Below are positions 1-8,985 of a stretch of DNA of 64,000 nucleotides, piece by piece. The translations under genes and the position numbers were made by a program. Source of the stretch: Pseudomonadota bacterium (GTDB lineage Bacteria > Myxococcota > Myxococcia > Myxococcales > Myxococcaceae); NCBI GenBank assembly GCA_023423535.1, contig JAFAFL010000105.1, positions 54,070 through 118,069 on the forward strand, given 5' to 3'. The stretch's first letter is position 1, and every line of letters starts with the position of its first letter. The notes beneath the pieces are model-generated. The model was not told the origin of the DNA. It saw only the letters and a program-made list of their open reading frames with translations, and searched no databases.

Positions 1-1179
1 CAGTCGCTCTTCGGCGAGACCACCCAGCGCTTCGCCCGGATCCCGCAGCGGGAGGAAGAAGCGCTCGAGGCCGGTGCGGTGGAAGAGCCGCTCGTAGCTG
101 TGCTCCAGCGCCGGCCGCACGCGCTTGCGCTCCGCATGTTCGTCCCAGTTCGAGGCCGCGGTGACCTCGCCGTCGAAGGTGGTGAAGCCGAGAAGGAACG
201 CCTTTCTGCCCTGCTGCTCGCGCACGAGTTGCCCGAGGTTCAGTTCGCCCGCGCGGCCCATGCTCGTGGCCCGCGCGTCGCCCAGGTGCGAGTTGTGCGC
301 CCACACCACGATGCGCGCCTCATCGTCGAACCGCTGCGACAGGTGCGCGTCGAGCGCCGCCAAAGTCTCGGCCATGTGCCGGTCGCGCAGGTTCCACGAC
401 GAGACGCCGCCGCGGTACATGAGCCGGTAGTACTCCTCCGCGTTCTTCGCCAGCCGCGCGTTCTGCTCCGCGTAGAAGAACTCGTCCTCCGCCAGCGCCG
501 CCTCCTCCGCGCCGTAGTCCGCGCGCGCCTCCAGCAGCTCCACCAGTTGCTCCACGACCTCCTTCTCGCAGGAGAGCTCCGGCGCGTTCGCCGCGAGCAG
601 CCCGTACTTCTGCGCGTCGCCGCCGTCCGATCGATCGAAACAGCCGTAGCGCACCCGCGCGCGCTTCGCGGCCTCCGGATCGCGTTGCGCGAGGTAGGCG
701 ATCACCTCTGCCACCGACGAGTGCAGGCTGTAGAGGTCCAGCCCGTAGAAGCCCACCGCAGACCAGGGGTCGTGGTGCGTGTCGTTGTAGTCGTGCAGCC
801 AGTCGAGGAAGTCCACCACCGGCTCGTTGCGCCACATCCACGTGGGGAAGCGCAGGAAGCCTCGCAGCGCCTCCTCGCCCGACTGGTCACTGGACAGGCC
901 TCGCACGAAGCGGTTGGCGCGGTACGCATCCGGCCAGTCCGCCTCCACCGCCACCGCGGTGAAACCCTTCTCCGCGATCAGCCGGCGGGTGATGAGCTCG
1001 CGCTCCCGGTAGAACTCCTCGGTGCCGTGGGTGCCGTCGCCAAGGAGCACGAAGCGGCTGTCGCCGATCTCGTCGAGCAGCCGGTCGTAGTCCCGAAGCG
1101 CGCCCTCCAGCGGCACCGCCGTGCTCCGGATGCCGTCCAGCACCGCCTCATCGCCGCTTCCGTCGCCGCGCCGCGCCAT
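1..1179 (-). CDS. Erythromycin-esterase-family hydrolase (partial)
   Basis: Continuous frame of 393 codons running off the left edge of the window, so the C-terminus is missing. It shows the hallmark blocks of the erythromycin esterase (Ere) family: GDGTHGT at residues 47-53, VAVEADW at 76-82, and a later VVWAHNSHLGDA block supplying the paired histidines that Ere enzymes use with Glu/His for lactone hydrolysis. The first block reads GDG rather than the commoner GEx. The ATG at 1179 has an AAAGGGGG ribosome-binding site. Most chromosomal members of this family have no proven link to macrolide resistance, so the natural substrate is unknown. Family assignment is firm; activity is not. Confidence 0.85.
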   Translation of the reverse strand, partial: MARRGDGSGDEAVLDGIRSTAVPLEGALRDYDRLLDEIGDSRFVLLGDGTHGTEEFYRERELITRRLIAEKGFTAVAVEADWPDAYRANRFVRGLSSDQSGEEALRGFLRFPTWMWRNEPVVDFLDWLHDYNDTHHDPWSAVGFYGLDLYSLHSSVAEVIAYLAQRDPEAAKRARVRYGCFDRSDGGDAQKYGLLAANAPELSCEKEVVEQLVELLEARADYGAEEAALAEDEFFYAEQNARLAKNAEEYYRLMYRGGVSSWNLRDRHMAETLAALDAHLSQRFDDEARIVVWAHNSHLGDARATSMGRAGELNLGQLVREQQGRKAFLLGFTTFDGEVTAASNWDEHAERKRVRPALEHSYERLFHRTGLERFFLPLRDPGEALGGLAEERL

Positions 1180-1205
1180 GCCCAAGGCCCCCTTTCAGCC
1201 CTGAC

Positions 1206-1244
1206 ATGACGTTCGTCATCGGACGCACGTCCCACAACGGGACG
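1206..1244. promoter_or_regulatory. Two adjacent inverted repeats upstream of the esterase gene
   Basis: A 14-bp dyad (ATGACG-TT-CGTCAT, 1206-1219) lies 26 bp upstream of the esterase start. A second (CGTCCC-N5-GGGACG, 1228-1244) lies just beyond it. The first could be a repressor operator for the esterase gene. The second could be a stem-loop at the 3' end of the gene ending at 1282, although no T-run follows it. No protein partner can be named from sequence. Confidence 0.3.
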
Positions 1245-1281
1245 GCGCATGGCCTCCCGGCCGCTGTGGGAGCGTTGCCCC

Positions 1282-2166
1282 CTACTCGCGCACCCTGCTT
1301 CCGGAAGGCGTCCGCGCCGCACCGGATGCGCCGAGATCCTCCGCCACCTGGCTGAAGGACATGAAGCGCTCCAGCTCGCGCACGGTCGCCTCGGTCGCGT
1401 CGGCCTCCGCGGTCAGCGCGTCGAGCTGGTGCGTGAGCGACTCCGGATCGCGGATGACCACCGACTGCTCGTGGGTGAGCCGCAGGAGATCTTCGATGCT
1501 CGCGAGCTGGTGCGAGATGAGCTCGCGGCTCTTCTCCGCGTGCGTGTAGCGATCGAGCCGCTTCTCGAGGATCTCCACCCGGCGCCGCTTCACGTCGCGC
1601 AGCGCGGCGTCGGTCTCCGCAGCGGCGTCCACGCGCAACATGGAGAGCTCGCGCTCCAGTTCGCTGCGCTTCGCGGAGGAGAGGAACGCGCGGTAGCCGT
1701 TCAGCGTGGAGAGCAGCCGGAGGAAGTTCACCAGCAGCGCGTCCACCTGCGCCTGCGAGGACGCGACGAGCACGCCGCCGCCCGGCAACCTCCCGTAGTT
1801 GCCGAGGATTTTGTCGCGCAGCTCGCGGAGCGCGAGGTAGTGCTCCCGCTGCGACGGCGCGAGCGCGTCCACCAATTCCTTCGTCTCGCCGCGGATCGTG
1901 CTGCCGCCTGCGAGTGCGCCGCCCTCCGCGTCTGAACGTGAGGCCGCGAGCGCCGCCGCACGAAGGGCTCTTCGGAAGCGCGGCGCGAACGGGAGCGAGC
2001 CCAGGTACGCCGCCTGTGCGCCCAGCGCGATGTACGCGGGCGTGAGATCGCCCATCACCGCGGAGGCCACGCCGGCGGAGAGCATGGCGAAGAGGTTCGC
2101 CGGCGCGAGGAGCGCGGCCTTCAGCACGCTGGGGGATCGCTGCGGAGGATCGTTCTCTTTGGCCAT
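1282..2166 (-). CDS. Conserved-looking hypothetical membrane-associated coiled-coil protein
   Basis: 294 aa; family not recognised. The first ~60 residues contain two hydrophobic stretches (around residues 18-38 and 42-58) that could be membrane hairpins. The rest is charged and predicted helical, with Arg/Glu/Leu-rich heptad-like stretches around residues 110-270. It is the last gene of a three-gene operon, 17 bp after the binding-protein gene and downstream of the PspA-like gene. It may therefore work with PspA at the inner membrane, which is inference from position only. Confidence 0.6.
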   Translation of the reverse strand: MAKENDPPQRSPSVLKAALLAPANLFAMLSAGVASAVMGDLTPAYIALGAQAAYLGSLPFAPRFRRALRAAALAASRSDAEGGALAGGSTIRGETKELVDALAPSQREHYLALRELRDKILGNYGRLPGGGVLVASSQAQVDALLVNFLRLLSTLNGYRAFLSSAKRSELERELSMLRVDAAAETDAALRDVKRRRVEILEKRLDRYTHAEKSRELISHQLASIEDLLRLTHEQSVVIRDPESLTHQLDALTAEADATEATVRELERFMSFSQVAEDLGASGAARTPSGSRVRE

Positions 2167-2183
2167 GGCTCCTCAGTGGCTCC

Positions 2184-3374
2184 TCAGGGGCCTCGCGCTT
2201 CGGAGACGTACTTCAACGCGCCCAGATCCCGCGCCTCGTCCGGTGGTGTCGTCTGCTCGAGCCGGCCGGTCTTCACGAAGAGCGCACCGGCGGAGGAGAA
2301 GAGCTCGTCGTAGGTGACCGGCGCCTCGCCCGCGAGCCCGAAGAAGGCGAGGTTCTCCCTCAAGGTGGCAGGCGGCGCGAGCTTCAGCGCATCCCTCGGA
2401 TCGCCGAGGTACGGCGCGATCTCACCGAGCAGCCGCGCGCCCGGCAGCGGATCGCGCTGCACCGCCTGCGCCGCGTCGAGCATGCCGCGGATGACGCGAC
2501 GGACCGCGTCCGGATAGCGCGCCGCGAACTCTCCTCGGACGACGAGCACGGTGGCGATGAGGTGCGGCGCATCCGCGGTGGTGGCGAGCACCTTGCCCCC
2601 GCGATCTCGCGCTGCGAGCTCCACGTCACCCGCGAGACCGACCGCCGCGTCCGCCCTGCCCTCGCGCAGCGCGCGGCCCGCGTCGAGGTTGCTGCGAAGC
2701 CACACCCACTGCACGTCCTTCGGCCCGAGCCCTGCGCGCGCCAGCGTCCAGAGCGCGAAGTACCAGGCGCTGCTGTCCTCGTACGCCGCGAGCCGCTTGC
2801 CGCGCAGCGAGGCGAGATCCTCCACGCCCACCGCCGCCAGCGCCTCCTGTCCCCGGCTTCTGCCCGCGAGCAGCACCGCTCGCAGCTTGTGGTCGCGCAG
2901 CTCCGGCGCCCAGCGAGCGAGCCGGTCCACCGAGACCAGCGCAATGTCCACGCCGCCGTGTTCGGCACCGTTCTTCAGCGCCTCCCGCAGATCGCTCTCG
3001 CGCGCGTAGATCACCGCGCCCGCGTCGAGCGCGTAGCTGCTGCGGAAGAGCCCGGTGCGACGGGTCTCCGCAGAGAGTGAGGGTTCGTCCGGAGAAGAGG
3101 CGCCGCCGGTCGCCAGCAGCAGCGCCGCCGACGAACCGCGCGGCGTGAAGCCGATGAGCGTGGGCCGCAGGGGGACGGAGGCGATCTCGCCAATGGGCGC
3201 GGCCACACCGGCGGGGAAGTCACCGGTGGACAGGCGAGGCGCGCGCATCGCTTCGGGAAAGAGGCGCGCCTGCCACTGCTCGAGGCGTCCGGAGCGCGAC
3301 GCCCAGGCCCAGCCGCCCACGCCCGCGAGGAGCAGGAGGAACAGCCACAGCCCGGGGCCGCGCTTGACCGTCAT
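2184..3374 (-). CDS. Membrane-anchored NMT1/SsuA-type periplasmic binding-like protein
   Basis: 396 aa. An uncleaved N-terminal hydrophobic segment (residues ~9-25, ending AWASRSGR) is followed by a solute-binding fold of the NMT1/SsuA/TauA type. Visible features are GVDIALVSVDRLARWAP, a second-lobe start like LASLRGKRLAAYEDSSAWYF, and REGRADAAVGLAGD. Such proteins normally deliver sulfonates, pyrimidine precursors or similar solutes to an ABC transporter, but no permease or ATPase gene is adjacent. It lies 18 bp downstream of the PspA-like gene and 17 bp upstream of a membrane coiled-coil gene. A sensory role on the periplasmic face is possible. Ligand unknown. Confidence 0.7.
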   Translation of the reverse strand: MTVKRGPGLWLFLLLLAGVGGWAWASRSGRLEQWQARLFPEAMRAPRLSTGDFPAGVAAPIGEIASVPLRPTLIGFTPRGSSAALLLATGGASSPDEPSLSAETRRTGLFRSSYALDAGAVIYARESDLREALKNGAEHGGVDIALVSVDRLARWAPELRDHKLRAVLLAGRSRGQEALAAVGVEDLASLRGKRLAAYEDSSAWYFALWTLARAGLGPKDVQWVWLRSNLDAGRALREGRADAAVGLAGDVELAARDRGGKVLATTADAPHLIATVLVVRGEFAARYPDAVRRVIRGMLDAAQAVQRDPLPGARLLGEIAPYLGDPRDALKLAPPATLRENLAFFGLAGEAPVTYDELFSSAGALFVKTGRLEQTTPPDEARDLGALKYVSEARGP

Positions 3375-3392
3375 GGCGCCCCGTCTCCGCCG

Positions 3393-4133
3393 CTACGACT
3401 TGACGTCGACCTTCTTGCCGATCGTCTTCTCGGTGCCGCCGCCCGTGACGTCCGACACCGGCGCCGGGCTCTCGAGGCCCATCTCCATCTTGAACTGCTG
3501 CACCAGCGCCTGGCCCTGGATCTCCTCCGCGTCCTCCTCCAGCTTCAGCCGCTGGTGATCGACGGACTCGAGCGCCATCTGCATCCGCGCCTCGTTGATC
3601 GCGGTGCGCTCCTCGACCTTGCGCAGCATCTCGTCGTGCGTGGCATCCACCCCGGCCACGGTGAACGACTCCATGGTGTCCGCGACCTTCGCCTGCCACT
3701 GCGCGCGGCGCGCGTCGCGGATGGCCGCCATCGCCTCCTGCGTCTTGCGCTCCTTCTCGCGCATGAACGCCTTCCGCACCGCCAGCGCCTTCTCGTACGC
3801 CTGCTTCGCGGTCTCGAGCTGCTGCTCGTTGCGGCTGAGCGCGCCCTTCTCCATCTGCAGCCGCGTGGCGAACTGCGCGGCGAGGTCGTCACGGCCTGCC
3901 TGGATCGCGGCCTTCACCTTCGCGGTGAGGTCGTTCACCTCGCGCTTGTACTTGTCGTTCTCCTTCTCCAGGAGCGTCACGTTCGCCCGGACCATGGCGA
4001 TGGACTCGTTCATCTTCGGGACCTGGTCGTTCATGTCCCGGATGTTCTGCTCGAGGATCAGCTCGGGGTCCTCGATCGAGGTGACGAAGAACCCGAACAT
4101 GCTGCGCATCGCCCTTCTGAACCTGTTCCACAT
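3393..4133 (-). CDS. PspA/IM30 family protein
   Basis: 246 aa, almost entirely alpha-helical coiled coil, with the N-terminal pattern of PspA/Vipp1 proteins (MWNRFRRAMRSMFGFF amphipathic helix, then SIEDPELILEQNIRDM). PspA/IM30 proteins bind stressed inner membranes as ESCRT-III-like polymers. I chose the ATG at 4133 because a GGAGGA ribosome-binding site lies 9-10 nt upstream and the protein then begins with the membrane-binding helix; a frame extension to 4166 lacks this support. First gene of the operon running down to 1282. No pspF or pspBC neighbour is visible. Confidence 0.85.
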   Translation of the reverse strand: MWNRFRRAMRSMFGFFVTSIEDPELILEQNIRDMNDQVPKMNESIAMVRANVTLLEKENDKYKREVNDLTAKVKAAIQAGRDDLAAQFATRLQMEKGALSRNEQQLETAKQAYEKALAVRKAFMREKERKTQEAMAAIRDARRAQWQAKVADTMESFTVAGVDATHDEMLRKVEERTAINEARMQMALESVDHQRLKLEEDAEEIQGQALVQQFKMEMGLESPAPVSDVTGGGTEKTIGKKVDVKS

Positions 4134-4256
4134 TCCGGACGTTCCTCCAGGGGCCTTCCCCCTCATACGCGCGGGACCGCTCGACGATTTCCGCGAAAAC
4201 GCGCGGACACTACCGCACGCGACGCGATGTGTCGTTGAGACTCGAAGCGGAAGGGC

Positions 4257-6287
4257 CTACTTCGCCTTCAGCCCGTTGGCGATCCCCGCAGTGCCGAACG
4301 CGACATCCTCGAACACGCCCTCGTGCAGCTCGAAGGAGAGCGTGTAGTCGCCCTCCGGCACGCGCATGAACCACCAGTTGCGTCCGCCCTCCAGCCGCTT
4401 CTGGTAGCGCAGGTTCGAGCTGCCGCCGCGTCGCAGGTGCAGCCGCGCTTCGGGCTGGCCCGGGTGCGCGTCGGGCAGCAGCTCGTTGCCCACGAGGAAC
4501 GCGCCGCCCACCGCGACCGTGCGGTAGTCGAGGTTCAGGTGCAGAGGCTCGGTGCGCACCTCCGTCAGGTCCGCCACCGCGCCGAGCGGATGACGTCCGT
4601 AGGCGTGCTGCGGATAGGCCTCGGGATCGATCTCGAACTCCACGTCGTAGACGTCGCGCGGGAGGCGGACGCGGAAGTGGCCGTCGGTCGTCTGCAGCTC
4701 GGAGGTGAAGCGCTGCCCGGTGTTCTGCGACCGGAAGCTCAGCCGGCCCACGATCCCGAGCTCGCTCTTCGCCGGCACGCCGTCGATGCGCAGGAGCCCC
4801 TCCACCACGTCGGTCTGGATGTCGATGGGGATGGAGAGGTCGCGATCCACCAGGCGCTGACGCTCGAAGATGTGCCAGCCCTGCGCGAGCTCCGGGTGCA
4901 GCGAACCATCCGTCAGCACCGCCAGCATGTAGGTCCCTCGGAGCGCGCGGAGGTTGAAGCCCGGGTGCGCGAGCGGCACGTGGTAGTAGGCGAGAAAGCC
5001 CGGGTCGGTGCCGATGGGGCTGGCCTGCGCGTAGAGGAGCCACGTGCTCGTGGGCTTCGGCTCCACCGCTTCGCCATCGATCATCAGCACGCCTTCCAGC
5101 GCGTGGGTGGGGAAGTCCACGCTGAGCTGCGCGTTGCCCTGCTGCAGATCCACCGATGAAGCGATCTGCTTGCCGAGGATCGTCGAGGGCCACCTCGCGT
5201 CCACCGCGTCGAGCAGCGTCATGCTCACCCGGTAGAGGCCGCGCGGGACGAGCGCCGCGTAGAAGGAGTCGCCCGCGCCGTGCTGCGTGGAGGCGACAGG
5301 ATCGCCGCCGGTGCTCGGCGTGAACTCGAGCCGGTATTCAGGACCGTTGGGCAGCCTGTCCGGAAAGGCCTCGCCGTCGAAGGTGAAGTGGCCGGAGAGC
5401 TCCGCGGCGGGGATGTCCACGTCGATCGTCCGGTCGCCGTTGAAGAGCGTCCACGGCGCGATCGGATAGCGGAGCAGCTGCGTCTCGCCCAGCGACTGGT
5501 GCGGCACCGACATGCGCAGCTGGTACTCGCCCTCCATCAAGCGGACGCTCCACGCCCCGAGCGCGTTCGCCGTCATCGCCGTCTGCGAGGGCAAGCCCTC
5601 CGCGTGCAGCGTGATGTCCGGCGGCTGCTGCGACGAGGGCCACGGTTGACCCGCGAAGAAGGCGCTGCCGCCCACCTGCACGGTCTTCACGCTCACGTTG
5701 CGCACGAAGTCCTTGCGCAGGTCCGCGAAGCCGAAGTCCTTCGGGCCGCTGTGGAGCCCGAGCTGTCTCGGGTGGAAGAGCAGCCGGTCGTAGCGGCTCT
5801 GCATGAAGCGCAGCGCGTAGCGGCCGTCCGGCGCGGCGGTGATCTCGAGCCCGCTCTGGTGATTGAGGTCGTCTGCGGTGAAGTGGATGGGCGCGGTCGG
5901 CGGCAGACCGTCCACGTAGGCATTGCCGGAGAGCTGCGCGAGGCCGATGCACAGGCCGCGCTTCACCATGCCCTCGGGAAAGCCTCCGTCCGCGAGCCCT
6001 TCGGTGGAGGCGGCGTGTGCGACCGCTGCTTCGTCCGCGCCTTCCGGACACGGCACGTCCGCGCCGCCGGTCTTGAACGGGATGCCTGCGTCCGGCCAGG
6101 GCGGGATGAACTCGCCGTCACCCGCGTCGATGAAGCCCGCGTCGCGACGGACGTTGATCCCTCCGTCGGTCAGCTCGAGGCCCGCGTCCTCCAGCGCCGC
6201 GCCGATACCACAGCCGTCACACGCGCCGAGCAGCAGCGCGCACGGCAGCAGGCAGGCAAGCAGCAGCGATGGGGAGCGGTACGGCAC
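4257..6287 (-). CDS. Large secreted lipoprotein, carboxypeptidase-regulatory-like repeats
   Basis: 676 aa. Signal peptide with lipobox LLGAC around residue 24, then an Asp/Gly-rich spacer rich in DAG triplets, typical of myxobacterial lipoproteins. The mature part has several ~90-residue beta-rich modules of the type LxVDGxPFPxxxxxxxxxLxFxxxxxG, resembling carboxypeptidase regulatory-like or other Ig-like surface modules. No catalytic motif is seen. The GTG at 6287 gives a standard lipoprotein signal; an in-frame TTG at 6317 would add ten residues. Function unknown, probably cell-surface. Confidence 0.65.
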   Translation of the reverse strand: MPYRSPSLLLACLLPCALLLGACDGCGIGAALEDAGLELTDGGINVRRDAGFIDAGDGEFIPPWPDAGIPFKTGGADVPCPEGADEAAVAHAASTEGLADGGFPEGMVKRGLCIGLAQLSGNAYVDGLPPTAPIHFTADDLNHQSGLEITAAPDGRYALRFMQSRYDRLLFHPRQLGLHSGPKDFGFADLRKDFVRNVSVKTVQVGGSAFFAGQPWPSSQQPPDITLHAEGLPSQTAMTANALGAWSVRLMEGEYQLRMSVPHQSLGETQLLRYPIAPWTLFNGDRTIDVDIPAAELSGHFTFDGEAFPDRLPNGPEYRLEFTPSTGGDPVASTQHGAGDSFYAALVPRGLYRVSMTLLDAVDARWPSTILGKQIASSVDLQQGNAQLSVDFPTHALEGVLMIDGEAVEPKPTSTWLLYAQASPIGTDPGFLAYYHVPLAHPGFNLRALRGTYMLAVLTDGSLHPELAQGWHIFERQRLVDRDLSIPIDIQTDVVEGLLRIDGVPAKSELGIVGRLSFRSQNTGQRFTSELQTTDGHFRVRLPRDVYDVEFEIDPEAYPQHAYGRHPLGAVADLTEVRTEPLHLNLDYRTVAVGGAFLVGNELLPDAHPGQPEARLHLRRGGSSNLRYQKRLEGGRNWWFMRVPEGDYTLSFELHEGVFEDVAFGTAGIANGLKAK

Positions 6288-6321
6288 GGCCCGGGACCAT
6301 ACCCGAGCCGCCTCCAAAGGT

Positions 6322-7650
6322 TCAGCCGAGCTGCTCGGCGATCCGCGTCGCGTGGGTGCGCGCGGCCGCCATCACCGAAGGCTCGTCCAGGGTGAGCAGC
6401 GCGCGGTCCTTCATCACCAGCCGGCCATCGATCATCACGTCGGTCACGTCGCGCGCCTGAGCGGAGTAGACGATCTGCGAGGGCAGATCCTCCGCGGTCG
6501 GTCCCGCGTGCGGCCCCGAGAGCTCCAGCAGCGTGAGGTCCGCTCGCTTGCCGGGCTCCACGGAGCCGAGCTCCTTCTCCAGCCCCAGCGCGCGCGCGCC
6601 GCCGAGCGTCGCCAGCTCCAGCACCTGCGCGCCGGTCATGCTCAACGGACCGCAGCGCGGCTTGTGGATGAGCGCCGCTAGCCGCATCTCCACGAACATG
6701 TCGAGGTTGTTGTTGCAGGGCGCGCCGTCCGCGCCGAGGCAGAGCGACACGCCCTCGGTCAGCAGTTCCGGGATCTTCGCGATGCCGCTGGCGAGCTTGA
6801 GGTTCGAGCCGGGGCAGTGACAGACGTGCGTGCCGGTCTCCTTCAGCAGCCGCATCTCCTTCGCGGTGAGCCACACGCAGTGCGCCAGCGTGGTGTGCGG
6901 CCCGAGCAGCCCGAGCTGGTGGAAGTACTCCACGTTGTCGAGCCCGGTGCGCTGGCGGACCAGATCGACCTCGGTCGGGTTCTCGCTCGCGTGGGTGTGG
7001 ATGCGCACGCCCTTCTCCTTCGCGAGCCTCGCGACCTCGCGCAGGAGCTCCTCGGTGCAGGAGAGGACGAAGCGCGGCGCGAACGCGTAACGCAGCCGGC
7101 CGTCGTGCGTGTCGTGCCACCGCTCGATGAGGCGAAGGCTCTCCGCCAGCGAGTCCGCCGTCGTCTCGCGCAGCCCCGCGGGAACGCCCTGCCCCGCGTC
7201 CATCATTGCCTTGCCGGAGGTGAGCCTGAACCCGGCGTCGCGCGCGCTCTCGAACACCGAGTCGGTGTGGCGCACGGTGCCCATGTCCAGCGCCGCGGTG
7301 GCGCCGGAACGGATGAGCTCCGCGAAGGTCAGATCCGCGGAGGCGCGCAGGCTCTCCTGCGTGTGTGCGGCCTCCATCGGCCAGATGCGCTCGCGGAGCC
7401 AGTCGAGCAATTCGAGCCCGTCCGCGCGGTTGCGGAAGAGCGTCTGACACGCGTGGAGGTGGCCGTGCACGAAGCCGGGCAGCAGCACCTTCCCCGTCGC
7501 ATCGAGCACCTGGCGCAGCTCTCTTCCGGCGCGCAGGTTGCGGCCGACCTTCGCGATGCGTCCGTCCTCCACCAGCACGTCGACGCCCTGCAGGATCTCC
7601 CGCTGGGCATTCATGGTGACGACGGTGGCGTTCTGGATGAGGAGGTTCAC
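6322..7650 (-). CDS. Metal-dependent amidohydrolase, probable 5'-deoxyadenosine/SAH-type or guanine deaminase
   Basis: 442 aa, the normal length for the TrzN/MtaD/SsnA amidohydrolase family. It has the metal site HGHLHACQTLF (HxH), HTHASEN, LAHCVWLT and the late aspartate in GADGAPCNNNLDMF. Members deaminate S-adenosylhomocysteine, methylthioadenosine, 5'-deoxyadenosine, guanine or 8-oxoguanine; overall the sequence looks closest to those annotated as 5'-deoxyadenosine deaminases. Start is a GTG at 7650. It follows the cytidine deaminase gene by 14 bp on the same strand, so two nucleoside/base deaminases are co-transcribed. Substrate is not settled by sequence. Confidence 0.75.
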   Translation of the reverse strand: MNLLIQNATVVTMNAQREILQGVDVLVEDGRIAKVGRNLRAGRELRQVLDATGKVLLPGFVHGHLHACQTLFRNRADGLELLDWLRERIWPMEAAHTQESLRASADLTFAELIRSGATAALDMGTVRHTDSVFESARDAGFRLTSGKAMMDAGQGVPAGLRETTADSLAESLRLIERWHDTHDGRLRYAFAPRFVLSCTEELLREVARLAKEKGVRIHTHASENPTEVDLVRQRTGLDNVEYFHQLGLLGPHTTLAHCVWLTAKEMRLLKETGTHVCHCPGSNLKLASGIAKIPELLTEGVSLCLGADGAPCNNNLDMFVEMRLAALIHKPRCGPLSMTGAQVLELATLGGARALGLEKELGSVEPGKRADLTLLELSGPHAGPTAEDLPSQIVYSAQARDVTDVMIDGRLVMKDRALLTLDEPSVMAAARTHATRIAEQLG

Positions 7651-7664
7651 GGCGGCTCGGGCCT

Positions 7665-8075
7665 CTAGAGAAAGTCGCGGTTGAAGGCGTGGGGCAGAAG
7701 CTCGGCGAGCGTATAGCGCGCCTCGGTGCCGTCCGGTGTGCGGCTTCTCACCGGCGTGTCCGGACCGCAGAACTCGGCGAGGACCTGCCGGCAGGTGCCA
7801 CAGGGCGGACAGGGCTCTTCCGAGTTCGCGACGATCGCCACCGCGCGGAACCTGCGCACGCCCCTGCCCACCGCGCTGCCGATCGCGTGCCGCTCCGCGC
7901 AGACGGAGAGCCCGTACGAGGAGTTCTCCACGTTGCAGCCGGTGATGATCTGCCCGTCCTCCGCGAGCAGCGCGGCGCCGACGGGGAACTTCGAATAGGG
8001 CGCGTACGCCTGCTGCTGCACGCCGCGCGCGGCCTCGAAGAGCGCGTCCCAGGGGATCTCGTTGCCAGTCGCCAT
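7665..8075 (-). CDS. cdd: Cytidine deaminase
   Basis: 136 aa, the size of the small tetrameric cytidine deaminases that convert cytidine/deoxycytidine to uridine/deoxyuridine. It has the zinc site CAERHAIG (Cys59, catalytic Glu61) and PCGTCRQ (Cys92, Cys95), plus the substrate loop FPVGAALL and NVENSSYG. The ATG at 8075 is preceded by GGAGA; an extension to 8108 would overlap the divergent gene. Upstream of and probably co-transcribed with the amidohydrolase. Its product is a substrate for the pyrimidine-nucleoside phosphorylase at 13-14.5 kb. Confidence 0.92.
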   Translation of the reverse strand: MATGNEIPWDALFEAARGVQQQAYAPYSKFPVGAALLAEDGQIITGCNVENSSYGLSVCAERHAIGSAVGRGVRRFRAVAIVANSEEPCPPCGTCRQVLAEFCGPDTPVRSRTPDGTEARYTLAELLPHAFNRDFL

Positions 8076-8106
8076 CGCCCGTTTCTCCCGTTCTATGGTT
8101 CGCACC

Positions 8107-8982
8107 ATGAATCAAGCCTCCCTCGTCGGAAAGATCTGCGTCGTCACCGGCGCGAACTCCGGCATCGGCAGGGCGATGGCGGCGCAGCTCGGCGAGCGCG
8201 GGGCGACGGTGGTGATGGTCTGCCGCAACCCGGAGACGTCCCACGCCGCACGCGCGGAATTGCAGACGGTGTGCGAGGCGAACGGCGGCGCAGGCACGTT
8301 CGAGCTCATCCGCGCGGACCTCTCCGAGATGGCGCAGGTGCGGCGCGCGGCGGAGGAGATCCGGGGGCGCTGGCCGAAGGTGGACGTGCTCGTCAACAAC
8401 GCCGGGCTCTATCTCCCGAAGCGGCGGGTGACCTCCGAGGGATTGGAGACCATGTTCGCGGTCAATCACCTCGCGCCGTTCGTGCTGACGCAGATGCTGC
8501 GAGACCAGCTGCGGGCAGCGTCTTCGTCGGGGCGTCCGCGGGTGGTGACGACCTCGTCGTTCGGGCACGTGCTCGGGCACGTGAACTTCGAGGACCTGCA
8601 GGCGGGGCGTCGCTTCATCGGGCTGCGGCAGTACTCGAACACCAAGCTGATGAACGTCCTCTTCACCCGCGAGCTCGCGCGGCGCGAAGGCGACTGGCTC
8701 ACCGCGCATTGCTTCAACCCGGGTGCGGTGGCGACGGGCTTCGCGCAGGACGAACGGGATGCGTTCTCCTTCGGCGTGCTGCTCGCGCGACCGTTTCAGC
8801 GTTCGCCGCAGAGCGCGGCGAGAACGGGGACGATGCTCGCCGCGGACGGCGAGGCGCTGGAGAGCAACGGGGGCTACTGGAGCCGCGGCAAGCGCACGAA
8901 GCCGTCCCGCGAGGGCCGCAGCAACGAGACCGCGCTGCGGTTGTGGGACGTGAGCGAGAAGCTCGCGGCGAGGCTGGGGTGA
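8107..8982 (+). CDS. Short-chain dehydrogenase/reductase
   Basis: 291 aa. Classical SDR with the Rossmann motif TGANSGIG near the N-terminus, DVLVNNAG, the catalytic serine region TTSSFG, and a YSNTK active-site Tyr-x-x-x-Lys. It ends with a ~60-residue tail like those of retinol-dehydrogenase-like SDRs. Substrate unknown. Divergent from cdd with about 30 bp between starts. The ATG at 8107 aligns with the usual distance to the cofactor motif; an in-frame ATG at 8095 is possible and no clear ribosome-binding site separates them. Confidence 0.85.
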   Translation: MNQASLVGKICVVTGANSGIGRAMAAQLGERGATVVMVCRNPETSHAARAELQTVCEANGGAGTFELIRADLSEMAQVRRAAEEIRGRWPKVDVLVNNAGLYLPKRRVTSEGLETMFAVNHLAPFVLTQMLRDQLRAASSSGRPRVVTTSSFGHVLGHVNFEDLQAGRRFIGLRQYSNTKLMNVLFTRELARREGDWLTAHCFNPGAVATGFAQDERDAFSFGVLLARPFQRSPQSAARTGTMLAADGEALESNGGYWSRGKRTKPSREGRSNETALRLWDVSEKLAARLG

Positions 8983-8985
8983 CGG

